From Chryseobacterium phocaeense (GTDB lineage: Bacteria > Bacteroidota > Bacteroidia > Flavobacteriales > Weeksellaceae), in the NCBI RefSeq assembly GCF_900169075.1, contig NZ_LT827013.1:217554-281553 (forward strand): a stretch of DNA of 64,000 nt, read 5' to 3'. The first letter of the stretch is position 1; each line of letters opens with the position of its first letter. Under the pieces are notes generated by a model. The model was not told the origin of the DNA. It saw nothing but the letters and a program-made list of their open reading frames with translations, and made no database searches. Positions 54,422-63,395 of the stretch are shown piece by piece. The translations under genes and the position numbers were made by a program.

Positions 54422-55900
54422 TTATACAGATTCAGGAATCCACACACTTACATTTCCGGCGGGAACCGGAAAATTTCCCCAGCCGTTCTCATCAATACTT
54501 ACTTTTTCTGCGGATCTTTTAAGAAGGTCTGTAAAGTTTTGACCTGAATACCGTGTTCCTACTTCCATAGGCTTCTGATAAGCATCTTTATTGCTCAGTA
54601 CTACAGCACATCCGGAATGGTCATCATCTCCTTCGCGTGTCCAGCCAAGACAATTGGCATCCTCAAAATAATCTCTCTGCAATCCGTATGCATGATCTTT
54701 TCTGGCTTTGAGAAGGTCTTCTATGCCATCTACTTTTTCAAGAAAAATTTTCTGATCATTACCTTCCCGGTCTTTATCCACATACTGGGCACCGTACAGG
54801 TCGGGATAAAAAACGCAGGGATAACCGTTCTCCCGGAGCAGGATAAGGGCATACGCTATAGGTTTGAACCATGCTTCTACGGGGGCCTCAAGATCCTGGA
54901 GAGGCTGTGTATCGTGATTAGCCACAAGGCTTACGGAGTGCATAGGATCTGCCTGGGTAAGCGTTTCGTCAAAAATCCGCCGGAGATCGTAAGAACCGCC
55001 TTCCCGGGAAGCTGTGTGAAAATTATTCTGCAGGGAGCTGTCAAAAAGACTCATGCAGCCTTCCGTCACTTCAATGTACTTCTGCAGAAGATGAAGGTGT
55101 CCGGGAGCCCAGTATTCCCCTACGGCAAAAATATTTTTTCCGGAATTGGAGCGGAGCATCGTAAGCCATTCCTTATAAAAATCAAATGAAATATGTTTTA
55201 ATGCATCAAGCCTTACGCCGTCAAAATCAGTCAGATTGAAATACCATTCCGCCCAGCTGTTCAGCTCTTCACGTACGAAAGGATTGCGGTGCTCAATATC
55301 GTTGTACATGAGATAATCATAGTTTCCCTTCTCATCATCAATCATTTCTTCCCAGTCGTCACCGTATTCAGACTGTATTTTGAAGATGTGGGAGTCCATC
55401 CCTTCTGCATAATCTACTCCGCTGAAACAGGTGAAATTCCATTCAAAATCAGAATATTTTTTTCCTCTGCCAGGAAATGTAAATTTGGTATACGATTCTA
55501 TCTCAATAACATCGGAAATTATTTTTTCCCTGTTGTTTTCGTCAACTTTTACCGCTTTAAATTTTTCCAGCTCGTCACCTCCGGCTTTATGCCCCAGGAC
55601 AATATCAACAATGACTTCTATATTCTGCTGTTTTAAGGCTTTAATCGCTTTTAAATAATCATTCCTGGTTCCATACTTTGTGGGAACGCTTCCTTTCTGG
55701 TCAAATTCTCCGAGGTCATACAGATCATAGGCATCATATCCTATCGAATATCCGCCGTTGGTCCCTTTGTAGGCGGGTGGAAACCAAACTGAAGTGATTC
55801 CTAATTCTGCCAGATGTTTTGCTTCTTTTGCTGTTTCTTTCCATAATTTTCCATTTCCTTCAGAATACCAGTGGAAAAATTGAATCATTGTTGGGTTCAT
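54422..55900 (-). CDS. Cytoplasmic alpha-amylase (GH13)
   Basis: 492 residues from ATG 55900 (a longer frame to 55942 adds 14 unlikely residues). It lacks a signal peptide and so is intracellular. GH13 motifs are intact: IVDIVLGHKAGGDE, the nucleophile D232 in DGVRLDALKH, the acid/base E262 in AVGEYW, and D330 in VANHDTQP. Positions and length closely match the Bacillus licheniformis-type alpha-amylases. It hydrolyses internal alpha-1,4 bonds of glycogen or malto-oligosaccharides in the cytoplasm. It lies 42 bases downstream of the dinB stop and may share its transcript. Confidence 0.94.
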   Translation of the reverse strand: MNPTMIQFFHWYSEGNGKLWKETAKEAKHLAELGITSVWFPPAYKGTNGGYSIGYDAYDLYDLGEFDQKGSVPTKYGTRNDYLKAIKALKQQNIEVIVDIVLGHKAGGDELEKFKAVKVDENNREKIISDVIEIESYTKFTFPGRGKKYSDFEWNFTCFSGVDYAEGMDSHIFKIQSEYGDDWEEMIDDEKGNYDYLMYNDIEHRNPFVREELNSWAEWYFNLTDFDGVRLDALKHISFDFYKEWLTMLRSNSGKNIFAVGEYWAPGHLHLLQKYIEVTEGCMSLFDSSLQNNFHTASREGGSYDLRRIFDETLTQADPMHSVSLVANHDTQPLQDLEAPVEAWFKPIAYALILLRENGYPCVFYPDLYGAQYVDKDREGNDQKIFLEKVDGIEDLLKARKDHAYGLQRDYFEDANCLGWTREGDDDHSGCAVVLSNKDAYQKPMEVGTRYSGQNFTDLLKRSAEKVSIDENGWGNFPVPAGNVSVWIPESV

Positions 55901-55942
55901 ATAAGATGATTTGGTTTCTACAAGATAGTGAAAATTTTTCAC

Positions 55943-57040
55943 CTATTGGTTTTCAAATTCCTCAAACGGTATTTTTAGTTGAATGGAGACCTGTTTTTTC
56001 TCTTCCGTATTGAGATGGGAAAGGGAAAGTCCCAATAATCTTACAGGCTTATCAAAGGGCCTTAGTTCCCATAGTTTCTTTCCGGTATTGAAGTACTGTT
56101 CAGGCGAGGTGAAATAATCTTCTTTTGTGAAGCTTCTGGTAAAAAGGGAGAAATCTTTATATTTAATTTTTAAGGTTAGAGATCTTCCCAGGATATTATG
56201 CTTTTGCAGCCGCTGATGAAGTTCCTGGCTCAGATGCTCCAGTTTGTCATTGATCTCCTGGTCATCAAAAAGATCCTCAAAAAAAGTTCTTTCCACGGCA
56301 ACACTCTTCTGAATGCGGTGCGGCTTTACTTCAGAATGATGAATCCCGCGCACTACATTGTAATAGTAGGCTCCGGATTTTCCAAAAAGCCTCACCAGCT
56401 CTTCATGGGATTTCTTCTTTAAATCTTTTCCTTTATAAATTCCTAAACTAAACATTTTGTTAGCAGTAACCTTTCCTACGCCGTAAAATTTTTCTACGGG
56501 AAGCTCTTCCAGAAAGGCTTCTATTTTATCAGGATGGATGGTTTTCTGCCCGTTCGGTTTATTGATATCAGAAGCTACTTTGGCCAGAAATTTATTCACG
56601 GAAATACCTGCTGAAGCCGTAAGCCCGGTCTGCTCAAATATTTTCTGGCGGATCTCTTTAGCAATCTGATTGGCAGATTCCATTTCTTTTTTATTTTCGG
56701 TAACATCCAGATAGGCTTCATCCAGCGAAAGGGGCTCTACAAGATCTGTGTATTCATGAAAAATAGCCCGGATCTGTTTCGATATTTCCTTATACCTGGC
56801 AAAACGGGGCGGCACAAAAATAAGGTGCGGACACTTTTCCTTTGCCGTTTTGCTGGGCATAGCTGAACGAACACCATATTTCCTGGCCTCATAACTAGCC
56901 GCTGAAACCACGCCACGGTGTTCTCCCCCTACTGCAATAGGCTTCCCTTTGAGCGAGGGATCATCATGCTGTTCCACAGAAGCATAAAATGCATCCATAT
57001 CAACATGAATAATTTTGCGGATGGGAAAAGAAGAATCCAT
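55943..57040 (-). CDS. dinB: DNA polymerase IV
   Basis: 365 residues. Y-family motifs are intact: HVDMDAFYASVEQ (metal-binding Asp), PLSLDEAYLDV (catalytic Asp-Glu), the helix-hairpin-helix region GVGKVTANKMF and the little-finger domain. It is an error-prone translesion polymerase. The C-terminus lacks an obvious beta-clamp motif of E. coli type, though such motifs are short and variable. It is the first gene of a minus-strand pair with alpha-amylase. Confidence 0.96.
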   Translation of the reverse strand: MDSSFPIRKIIHVDMDAFYASVEQHDDPSLKGKPIAVGGEHRGVVSAASYEARKYGVRSAMPSKTAKEKCPHLIFVPPRFARYKEISKQIRAIFHEYTDLVEPLSLDEAYLDVTENKKEMESANQIAKEIRQKIFEQTGLTASAGISVNKFLAKVASDINKPNGQKTIHPDKIEAFLEELPVEKFYGVGKVTANKMFSLGIYKGKDLKKKSHEELVRLFGKSGAYYYNVVRGIHHSEVKPHRIQKSVAVERTFFEDLFDDQEINDKLEHLSQELHQRLQKHNILGRSLTLKIKYKDFSLFTRSFTKEDYFTSPEQYFNTGKKLWELRPFDKPVRLLGLSLSHLNTEEKKQVSIQLKIPFEEFENQ

Positions 57041-57094
57041 ACCGCAAAGATATGGATTCCTTTATTTTGAAGTATAATTAAACGGGATTTTCCA

Positions 57095-57246
57095 GGGTTG
57101 GAAGCAGGAAGATGGAGGCTGGAAGTTATTGGTATTCCATAATTTTAAACAGCTGCTTTAGTATTTAATTAAGAAAATTAATAAAAACTACAGCTTAATC
57201 CTGCCTCGGACTGTAATAACTTCCCTCTTCCGGCTTCAGACTCCCT
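57095..57246. repeat. Imperfect inverted repeat (REP-like) between dinB and the GNAT gene
   Basis: The left arm (about 57095-57130) contains GGAAGCAGGAAGATGG and GGAAGTTATT. The right arm (about 57215-57246) contains AATAACTTCC and CTCTTCCGGCTTC. The two are imperfect reverse complements of each other, separated by about 85 AT-rich bases. Confidence 0.6.
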
Positions 57247-57250
57247 TACT

Positions 57251-57706
57251 TTATACTTTCATTCTCATCGTAACGAGCAAAGACTTAAAACCTGCTTTTT
57301 CATATGCTTTTACCGCAGATTCGTTTTCAGCATAAACATCGAGCCTTATTTCTGAAAGACCTTTTGATTTCACCCAGCTGATCAACTCATCAAGAACAAG
57401 TTTATTGATTCCTTTTCCCCGGTGTTCCGGCTTTACAAACATAAAGCCCAGATAAGCATAACGGTCAAAATCGGAGTAATTATTTGCCGGTGTTTTGATC
57501 TTTGCATATCCGGATGCCACAATCTCGCCATCTTCTTCAGCAACGATAACAAATGCGTCTTCAGATTTGATCAGTTGAAGCAGATCATAATAATGAATTT
57601 CTCCTTCGATAAGCGTGCTGTTATACGGTCTTTCTGCAGTAACAATGCCCTGTTCGAATTCCAAAAGGATGTTCAGATCCTTTTCAGTGGCTTCCCTCGT
57701 AATCAT
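57251..57706 (-). CDS. GNAT-family N-acetyltransferase
   Basis: 151 residues with the GNAT plan: ITREATEKDLNILLEFE at the start, the acetyl-CoA binding loop VKPEHRGKGINKLVLDEL (Q/RxxGxG/A type) and the C-terminal YAENESAVKAYEKAGFKSL. The substrate is unknown. Its start overlaps the stop of the thioredoxin-like gene by one base (TAATG), so it is translationally coupled to it. Confidence 0.92.
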   Translation of the reverse strand: MITREATEKDLNILLEFEQGIVTAERPYNSTLIEGEIHYYDLLQLIKSEDAFVIVAEEDGEIVASGYAKIKTPANNYSDFDRYAYLGFMFVKPEHRGKGINKLVLDELISWVKSKGLSEIRLDVYAENESAVKAYEKAGFKSLLVTMRMKV

Positions 57707-58221
57707 TATTGTAACAGACGGTTTATGGTTTCTTGAATTTCCGGATCTTCCGGTGAAATAGCGTAATATTTTGCGATCGAGGATTTTTGATCAATCACCA
57801 TATATCTCGGGATCCAGTTGAGGTCAATATAATTGTTGAAATCGTTTTTCCATCCGGAAGCAAACCAGTAATTGTCCTTGTCTTTCATCTGGAACCGGTC
57901 AAGGCTTTTATCAAAACCATCTTTGGATCTTTCCAGGGAAAGGAATATAAAATCTACATTGGGATTGTTTCTTTCAAGTTCTCCGGCTTTCGGAAGCGCT
58001 TTTAAGCAGTCTCTGCACCATCCCGCCCAGAAATCAATTACCAGAACTTTTCCTTTATGGTGATCGAGAATCTGCTGAATTGTGATGCTTTTTCCTTCCT
58101 CATCTTCCAGCTTTTGCCCCAGAGCTTCTTTTGAGAAACCGGTTTTAAGAACTTTCGGCTGCTCCTGCGAATAACCCAGTGCGAAAATACTTAGTGTAAA
58201 AATTAATGCCAGCTTTTTCAT
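57706..58221 (-). CDS. Exported thioredoxin-like protein (TlpA/ResA type)
   Basis: 171 residues. The signal peptide MKKLALIFTLSIFALGYSQ is followed by a thioredoxin fold with the active site WAGWCRDC (CxxC) and a late cis-Pro in NWIPRYMV. It is periplasmic and probably reduces disulfides in envelope proteins or cytochrome c maturation intermediates. It is coupled to the downstream GNAT gene by a one-base overlap. Confidence 0.92.
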   Translation of the reverse strand: MKKLALIFTLSIFALGYSQEQPKVLKTGFSKEALGQKLEDEEGKSITIQQILDHHKGKVLVIDFWAGWCRDCLKALPKAGELERNNPNVDFIFLSLERSKDGFDKSLDRFQMKDKDNYWFASGWKNDFNNYIDLNWIPRYMVIDQKSSIAKYYAISPEDPEIQETINRLLQ

Positions 58222-58320
58222 TCTTCTATTTCATTTCTACAAATCTAAACAATGAAATACAATTGAAGCCTGATTTTTTATGAATTAGGAAAAATTTATG
58301 AATTGAAAAATTCTATAAAC

Positions 58321-59136
58321 TTAGGTGTAATTTTTAACCAGACCTTTAACCACCGCAATCACATTCGGCATGGCTTTATTGGCGGCATTCAGAACTTCTT
58401 CGTGGGAAACGGCCAGCGCAATATCAGGTCCGCCAAGGTCTGTAATAACGGAGATGCAGAAAACATCCATATCCATATGTCTGGCAACAATCACTTCGGG
58501 AACGGTACTCATGCCCACCATATCGCCTCCGATGGCTTTGATCATGCCATATTCCGCAGGCGTTTCGAAGGTCGGCCCCTGTAAGGCCACATAAACTCCC
58601 TGATGAATCCTGATCTGATTTTCAGCTGCTGCTTTTTCAGCGGTTTCAATCATTTTTTTATTGTAGGGCTCGCTCATATCCACAAAACGCGGCCCGAACG
58701 ATTCAATATTTTTTCCACGGAGCGGATGTTCAGGCATCATATTGATATGATCCTTTAAAATAACAATATCTGCAACGTTATAGGCAGGATTTACGCCGCC
58801 GCATGCATTGGAAAGAATAAGATTTTTAATCCCCAGAAGATGGAAGACCCTGATCGGAAAAGTCACTGTTTCCATGGAATGGCCTTCGTAATAATGAAAG
58901 CGTCCGCTCATCATCAGCACTTTTTTGCCTTCAAGGATTCCGTAAATCAGCTTTCCTCCGTGCCCGGTAACAGTTGTTTGCGGAAAATTGGGGATTTCAG
59001 GGTATTCCAGAATGTGGAGGGCTTCCACTTCATCCTGCAGTTTTCCCAGCCCTGACCCTAAGACAATGGCAAAATCGGGAACGTCTTTGATGATGTTTTT
59101 TATAAAATCGGAGGTCTGCTTAATTTTTTCTAACAT
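58321..59136 (-). CDS. punA: Purine-nucleoside phosphorylase
   Basis: 271 residues from ATG 59136 (two further in-frame Met codons upstream lie deeper in lpxK). It is a trimeric-type PNP with GSGLGKLQDEV, VTGHGGKLIYG, SNACGGVNPAY, LQGPTFETPAEYGMIK and MSTVPEVIVARHM. It cleaves guanosine/inosine with phosphate in purine salvage. Its start overlaps the lpxK 3' end by 17 bases, so the two form an operon. Confidence 0.95.
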   Translation of the reverse strand: MLEKIKQTSDFIKNIIKDVPDFAIVLGSGLGKLQDEVEALHILEYPEIPNFPQTTVTGHGGKLIYGILEGKKVLMMSGRFHYYEGHSMETVTFPIRVFHLLGIKNLILSNACGGVNPAYNVADIVILKDHINMMPEHPLRGKNIESFGPRFVDMSEPYNKKMIETAEKAAAENQIRIHQGVYVALQGPTFETPAEYGMIKAIGGDMVGMSTVPEVIVARHMDMDVFCISVITDLGGPDIALAVSHEEVLNAANKAMPNVIAVVKGLVKNYT

Positions 59137-60145
59137 AATCCAGGATGATTTCATTGAATTCTTCCTTTTTATCAATGATCACATTGATCGGCCAGTAGTA
59201 AACAATTTCTCTAAGATAGTCAAAAGTTTTCAGACGTACATAATCTTTTTCTGTGGTCAGGATCAGTTTGTATTCTCCCAATTTTTTGTATTCTGCTGTG
59301 ATTTTTTTGATATCATCATCCGTAAAATTATGATGGTCCCTGAATTTTATATGTTTCACGCGCTGCGAAAATTTCGCAAGATGCTCAAGAAGAGGCTTCG
59401 GATTGGCAATTCCCGTGATCAGGAGAATGTCATAATAGTTCAGGTTGTTATCCGGAAGCATTTTATCTTTTCCGTACACGTTTTCGTCATAACCGATGGA
59501 TGAAAAGAATACTTTTTGGTTATGGGAAGGTCTTATCCTTGAAATATAATAGCGTTTGGTTTCTTCGGTAAGCTCATCAGGACATTTGCTGACCATAATG
59601 ATGTCAGCTCTCTTGGAGCCGTTTCTTGATTCTCTCAGATCCCCGGCCGGAAGAAGGTGATCTTTAAAATAAGGATCATTAAAATCGGTCATCAGGATGT
59701 TGAAGCCTGCTTTTATAGCCCTGTGCTGTAAAGCATCGTCCAGAACCAGAACATCAAGATCCATGTCCTCGATCACTTTTTTGGCCCCGGGAACTCTTTC
59801 TTCCGAAACCGCAATGACGAAACGGTTTTTGAAACGCTCAAAAAGCTGCATCGCTTCATCACCCACAATCTTATAATTGCTGTCGTAATTGGTGACTTCG
59901 TAACCTTTGGTCAGCCTGCCGTAACCGCGTGAGAGCACCCCTGTCCTGTAGTGTTTGGAAAGGTATTGAGCCAGATACATCACCATAGGTGATTTTCCGC
60001 TTCCACCCACAGAAAGATTCCCGACATTGATTATCGGAGTCTTGAATTTTGTCGTTTTAAAAATTCCCAGATCATACATTGTGTTTCGGATACCCGTTAC
60101 CAAGTGATAACCGAGGGAAAAAGGATAAAGGTACCATCTTTTCAT
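59120..60145 (-). CDS. lpxK: Tetraacyldisaccharide 4'-kinase
   Basis: 341 residues. An N-terminal membrane-associated helix (WYLYPFSLGYHLVTGIRN) is followed by the P-loop VGNLSVGGSGKSP and LSRGYGRLTKG. It phosphorylates the lipid A disaccharide at the 4' position, making lipid IVA, at the inner membrane. It is the first gene of the lpxK-punA operon and divergent from truA. Confidence 0.95.
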   Translation of the reverse strand: MKRWYLYPFSLGYHLVTGIRNTMYDLGIFKTTKFKTPIINVGNLSVGGSGKSPMVMYLAQYLSKHYRTGVLSRGYGRLTKGYEVTNYDSNYKIVGDEAMQLFERFKNRFVIAVSEERVPGAKKVIEDMDLDVLVLDDALQHRAIKAGFNILMTDFNDPYFKDHLLPAGDLRESRNGSKRADIIMVSKCPDELTEETKRYYISRIRPSHNQKVFFSSIGYDENVYGKDKMLPDNNLNYYDILLITGIANPKPLLEHLAKFSQRVKHIKFRDHHNFTDDDIKKITAEYKKLGEYKLILTTEKDYVRLKTFDYLREIVYYWPINVIIDKKEEFNEIILDYVRKN

Positions 60146-60152
60146 ACGTTTG

Positions 60153-60224
60153 CAAAAATAGGGATTTTCATAAGCATTTTGTGCAATATTCTCAAAGACT
60201 TTTCATTAAATTAAAGTATTTTTG
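60153..60224. promoter_or_regulatory. Divergent lpxK / truA promoter region
   Basis: Minus: TATTTTTG at 60160-60153, with a possible TTG 23 bases upstream (60186-60184), for lpxK. Plus: TATTTTTG at 60217-60224 for truA, without a clear -33 TTTG. Confidence 0.55.
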
Positions 60225-60242
60225 TGGAGTTATTGCAATACA

Positions 60243-60992
60243 TTGAGATACTTTATTGAATTTTCTTACAACGGAAAAAATTATTTCGGTTATCAGATCC
60301 AGCCGGATGCTATTTCTGTGCAGGAAGAACTGGAAAAAGCACTTTCCACCATTTTAAGAGAGGAAATTAAAACGACGGGTGCCGGAAGAACGGATACCGG
60401 AGTTCATGCCAAAAAAATATTTGCCCATTTTGATACGGAAAAAGCAGTGGATGAGGTGAACCTTCCCCATAAACTGAATAGTTTTCTGCCGCCCGATATT
60501 GCCGTTAAAAGGATATTTAAGGTGAAAGATGACTTTCATGCCCGCTTTGATGCTACGTACAGAACCTACGAATATTATATTTCACTGGCGAAGAATCCTT
60601 TCACTGAGGAATCTGCCTGGCAGCACTGGAAAAGAAAGCTGAACATTGGCCCGATGAATGAAGCCTGTAAGATCCTGTTTGAGTATGAAGATTTTACCAG
60701 TTTCGCCAAGCTGAAAACTGATAATAAAACCAATATCTGCAAGATCTACAAAGCAGAATGGGAGCAGGATGGAACGGAACTTAAATTTACGGTTTCCGCC
60801 AACCGTTTTCTGAGGAATATGGTTCGTGCTATCGTCGGAACGATGGTAGAAATAGGGAGCGGAAAAATAAAACCGGAAGAACTGAGAAGAATTATCGAAG
60901 ATAAAAACCGGAATGCTGCCGGAACGTCTGCTCCGGGACATGGATTATATCTTGTGGATGTGGGCTATGAATTTGAAACAGAGAATATATGA
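60243..60992 (+). CDS. truA: tRNA pseudouridine synthase A, TTG start
   Basis: 249 residues. The catalytic motif GAGRTDTGVHA gives D51, and the C-terminal RFLRNMVRAIVG is intact. No ATG exists at a suitable place. TTG 60243 yields MRYFIEFSYNG, the normal family start. The alternative TTG at 60222 lies inside the -7 element and so cannot be in the mRNA from that promoter. It converts U38-40 in tRNA anticodon arms to pseudouridine. The next gene overlaps its 3' end by 26 bases. Confidence 0.94.
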   Translation: MRYFIEFSYNGKNYFGYQIQPDAISVQEELEKALSTILREEIKTTGAGRTDTGVHAKKIFAHFDTEKAVDEVNLPHKLNSFLPPDIAVKRIFKVKDDFHARFDATYRTYEYYISLAKNPFTEESAWQHWKRKLNIGPMNEACKILFEYEDFTSFAKLKTDNKTNICKIYKAEWEQDGTELKFTVSANRFLRNMVRAIVGTMVEIGSGKIKPEELRRIIEDKNRNAAGTSAPGHGLYLVDVGYEFETENI

Positions 60993-61281
60993 TTTCAATC
61001 CTGATCGCCGTAGGAGCTTATTTTCTTATCAGAAATTAGCGGTACGCAACGGCAGAGTGGGATGGCAGTACGGCTTTCCGGGTGTGGCATTATGCTTTGC
61101 GGTTCAGTTTAGTTGTATGCTCATGTATGGATTTGCCGGAATTATTCTGGATCCCAATCATTATGTTCAGGAAATTGATTTTAATACGCTATCTTTAGTG
61201 AATATCCTGGCCTGGATTCTTTCTTTGATCGCTGCATGGATTGTTTACGGTTATCTTGAAAGAAGATGGAAAGGAAATTAA
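60967..61281 (+). CDS. Small membrane protein, paralog 1 of 2
   Basis: 104 residues from ATG 60967, overlapping truA by 26 bases. A basic N-terminus (NLKQRIYDFNPDRRRS) precedes two hydrophobic segments (about 36-59 and 76-98) and a basic tail (YLERRWKGN). The next gene has the same plan, and the two align over DFNTLSLVNILAWILSLIAA against DYAGFSFVNLISWIISIAVV. No named family is recognised. Confidence 0.7.
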   Translation: MNLKQRIYDFNPDRRRSLFSYQKLAVRNGRVGWQYGFPGVALCFAVQFSCMLMYGFAGIILDPNHYVQEIDFNTLSLVNILAWILSLIAAWIVYGYLERRWKGN

Positions 61282-61349
61282 ATCTTTGAAAACAAACAGA
61301 GAATTCATCAGGATCATCCTGAGATTTTTTAACAGATAAAACACAAATT

Positions 61350-61688
61350 ATGTTATCAATTTTTATTCTTATCGGAGCGTACCGGTATTACGCACAACTT
61401 GCCGAAAGGTTCGGGAAAACAAAATGGCATTACGGAATTTTAGCGATCGGGATCTATCTTGGATCACAGCTGTTATTTGGTTTTTCTTACGGAATTTACA
61501 AAGGGATCACAGACCCTTCGTCGGTAGATAACGTAGATTATGCCGGGTTTTCTTTTGTCAACCTGATCAGCTGGATTATTTCCATTGCCGTGGTATATGG
61601 AGTGTATCAGCTTCTTGAGAAGAAATTCGTAAAAGAACATATCAGTAAACCTTCTGTTGAAATTGAAAAAATAGGAGAAAAAGATTAA
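61350..61688 (+). CDS. Small membrane protein, paralog 2 of 2
   Basis: 112 residues. It begins MLSIFILIGAYRYYAQLAER, then has hydrophobic segments at about 28-46 and 70-89 and a charged tail (KKFVKEHISKPSVEIEKIGE). The middle and second membrane segment match the preceding gene, indicating an old tandem duplication. Function unknown. The following 61689-61832 gap shows nothing. Confidence 0.75.
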   Translation: MLSIFILIGAYRYYAQLAERFGKTKWHYGILAIGIYLGSQLLFGFSYGIYKGITDPSSVDNVDYAGFSFVNLISWIISIAVVYGVYQLLEKKFVKEHISKPSVEIEKIGEKD

Positions 61689-61832
61689 GATTCTATGACA
61701 GAACCAGGTGACTGAGTTCTCAAAGTCATCATATGAGTTGGCTTCGAGTGCCTTAGTCAACGATCAGCCAATAAAGAAAAAAGTTCATTTTAGAAAGCAT
61801 CAGAACAGCCAAAGAAATTAAAAACTACTGCC

Positions 61833-62420
61833 ATGACTGAAATTGAGAAATTAGCTTTTGCCCTGAATCAGTTTGCCGGTCTTTCAGAGGATGAATTTAA
61901 AAAGTCTGAAGATTTCTGGCTTCCGAAAACCTATAAGAAAGGGGACTTCTACAATCTCCGGGGAACGGTCTGTACCTATTTCGGATTTATTGTGGAGGGC
62001 GTTTTCCGTTCCTATACCATTGAAGAAAAAACAGGAGAGGAGAAAAATGTGTTCCTGTATTCTGCCAATGGTTTTGTAGTTTCCTTTAAAAGTTTTATCA
62101 ATCAGATTCCTTGTGACTATCATACCCAGGCTTTGACGGATGCCTCTATTATTTATATCCGCTACACAGATCTGCTTTCCCTGTATCACCAGTCTCATCG
62201 GTGGGAAAAGTTTGGCAGGCTTCTGGCTCAGGAAGCGTTCAATATTACCATGACCAGAATTGAAGGGTTTTTGCTGAAGTCCCCTGAAGAACGTTATCTG
62301 GATCTCATCAGGCAGCATCCTGATATTTTCAATAATGTTCCCCTGTATCATATTTCCTCTTATTTAGGGATTCAGGGACCTTCTCTGAGCAGGATAAGAA
62401 AAAGAATTTCAGGAAAATAA
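61833..62420 (+). CDS. Crp-family regulator (cyclic-nucleotide-binding-like domain)
   Basis: 195 residues. A beta-roll sensor domain (LPKTYKKGDFYNLRGTVCTY, IVEGVFRSYTIEE) is followed by a dimer helix (LLAQEAFNITMTRIEGFLLK) and a C-terminal HTH (PLYHISSYLGIQGPSLSRIR) of the type common in Bacteroidota Crp proteins. The recognition helix differs from E. coli CRP, so TGTGA recognition is not expected. A perfect palindrome 5 bases after its stop, before the hydrolase gene, is its candidate site. Confidence 0.9.
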   Translation: MTEIEKLAFALNQFAGLSEDEFKKSEDFWLPKTYKKGDFYNLRGTVCTYFGFIVEGVFRSYTIEEKTGEEKNVFLYSANGFVVSFKSFINQIPCDYHTQALTDASIIYIRYTDLLSLYHQSHRWEKFGRLLAQEAFNITMTRIEGFLLKSPEERYLDLIRQHPDIFNNVPLYHISSYLGIQGPSLSRIRKRISGK

Positions 62421-62424
62421 TACG

Positions 62425-62471
62425 ATTTTAACCGAGGTTAAAATAATCCTCATTTTATCTGCGGAACTTTG
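62425..62471 (+). promoter_or_regulatory. Palindromic operator and promoter of the alpha/beta hydrolase gene
   Basis: ATTTTAACCGAGGTTAAAAT (62425-62444) is a perfect 9+2+9 inverted repeat. Its centre (62434.5) is 36.5 bases from the end of a GAACTTTG -7-like element (62464-62471). That is almost the same geometry as the CRP-like site at 43245-43260. No TTTG is present at -33. Confidence 0.65.
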
Positions 62472-62497
62472 TCTCATAATTTAAAACAATATACATT

Positions 62498-63268
62498 ATG
62501 AAAACAAAAACTATCGTATTGATTCATGGATTATTTGTGAATAATACAAGCTGGAAAGAATGGAAAACTTATTTTGAAGCTCAGGGCTATACCGTTCATA
62601 CCCCTTCCAATCCCGGACATGAAGGTGATCCTGCAAAACTGAAAATCAATATTCATCCGGAACTGAAAAATGTAGGTTTTGATGATACGGTGGATCATCT
62701 GGTGAAATTTATCGATACACTTCCGGAAAAACCTATCGTGATCGGGCATTCATTCGGAGGTCTGATGGTTCAGAAACTGATTGACCTTGGAAAAGCTACG
62801 GCCGGCGTAAGCATAGACGGTGCGCCTCCAAAAAATGTAATGGCTCCTTTTTCTACCATAAAAATAGTATGGCCGGTTGTGAATTTCTTCAAAGGAAACA
62901 GTCCGTATCTGGGAACAAAAGAATGGTATCATCAGGCTTTTTTCAATAATTATTCAAAAGCTGAAAGTGATAAGCTGTATGAAACGGTCGCTGTTCCTGA
63001 AAGCCGTAAACTGGCCAGAGATCCGCTTTTCAAGTCTTCCGCGAAACTTGATATGAAGAAACCTCACAAGCCGCTGCTTTTTATTGCAGGTTCCAATGAC
63101 CATATTTTTCCTGCCGCTTTTTCAAAAAAAATTGCCTCGGCTTATCAGAACAAAAACAGCATCGTAGATTTTAAGGAATTTGAAGGTAGAAGTCACTTTA
63201 TCTGTGGTGAAAAAGGCTGGGAAGAAGTAGCCGGATTTATTCTTAACTGGCTGAAAAACCTTGCCTGA
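62498..63268 (+). CDS. Alpha/beta hydrolase
   Basis: 256 residues. Oxyanion LIHGLFVNN, nucleophile elbow GHSFGGLM (Ser of GxSxG), acid Asp in GSNDHIFPA and His in GRSHFI make a complete triad. The closest general type is the small esterase/lipase-like or non-haem-peroxidase-like hydrolase. It lacks a signal peptide, so it is cytoplasmic. It is probably controlled by the adjacent Crp-family regulator through the palindrome upstream. Confidence 0.9.
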   Translation: MKTKTIVLIHGLFVNNTSWKEWKTYFEAQGYTVHTPSNPGHEGDPAKLKINIHPELKNVGFDDTVDHLVKFIDTLPEKPIVIGHSFGGLMVQKLIDLGKATAGVSIDGAPPKNVMAPFSTIKIVWPVVNFFKGNSPYLGTKEWYHQAFFNNYSKAESDKLYETVAVPESRKLARDPLFKSSAKLDMKKPHKPLLFIAGSNDHIFPAAFSKKIASAYQNKNSIVDFKEFEGRSHFICGEKGWEEVAGFILNWLKNLA

Positions 63269-63395
63269 GCTATTCATACTGTAAATAAGTGTTATCTGGA
63301 ATTTTCTATAACGTTTTGAGCAACTTCTAAAGGCTGTCAAATTATAAAGTCTTATTTTTGCATAGAATTTTAATATTCTTTCTTCAACTCGTACA

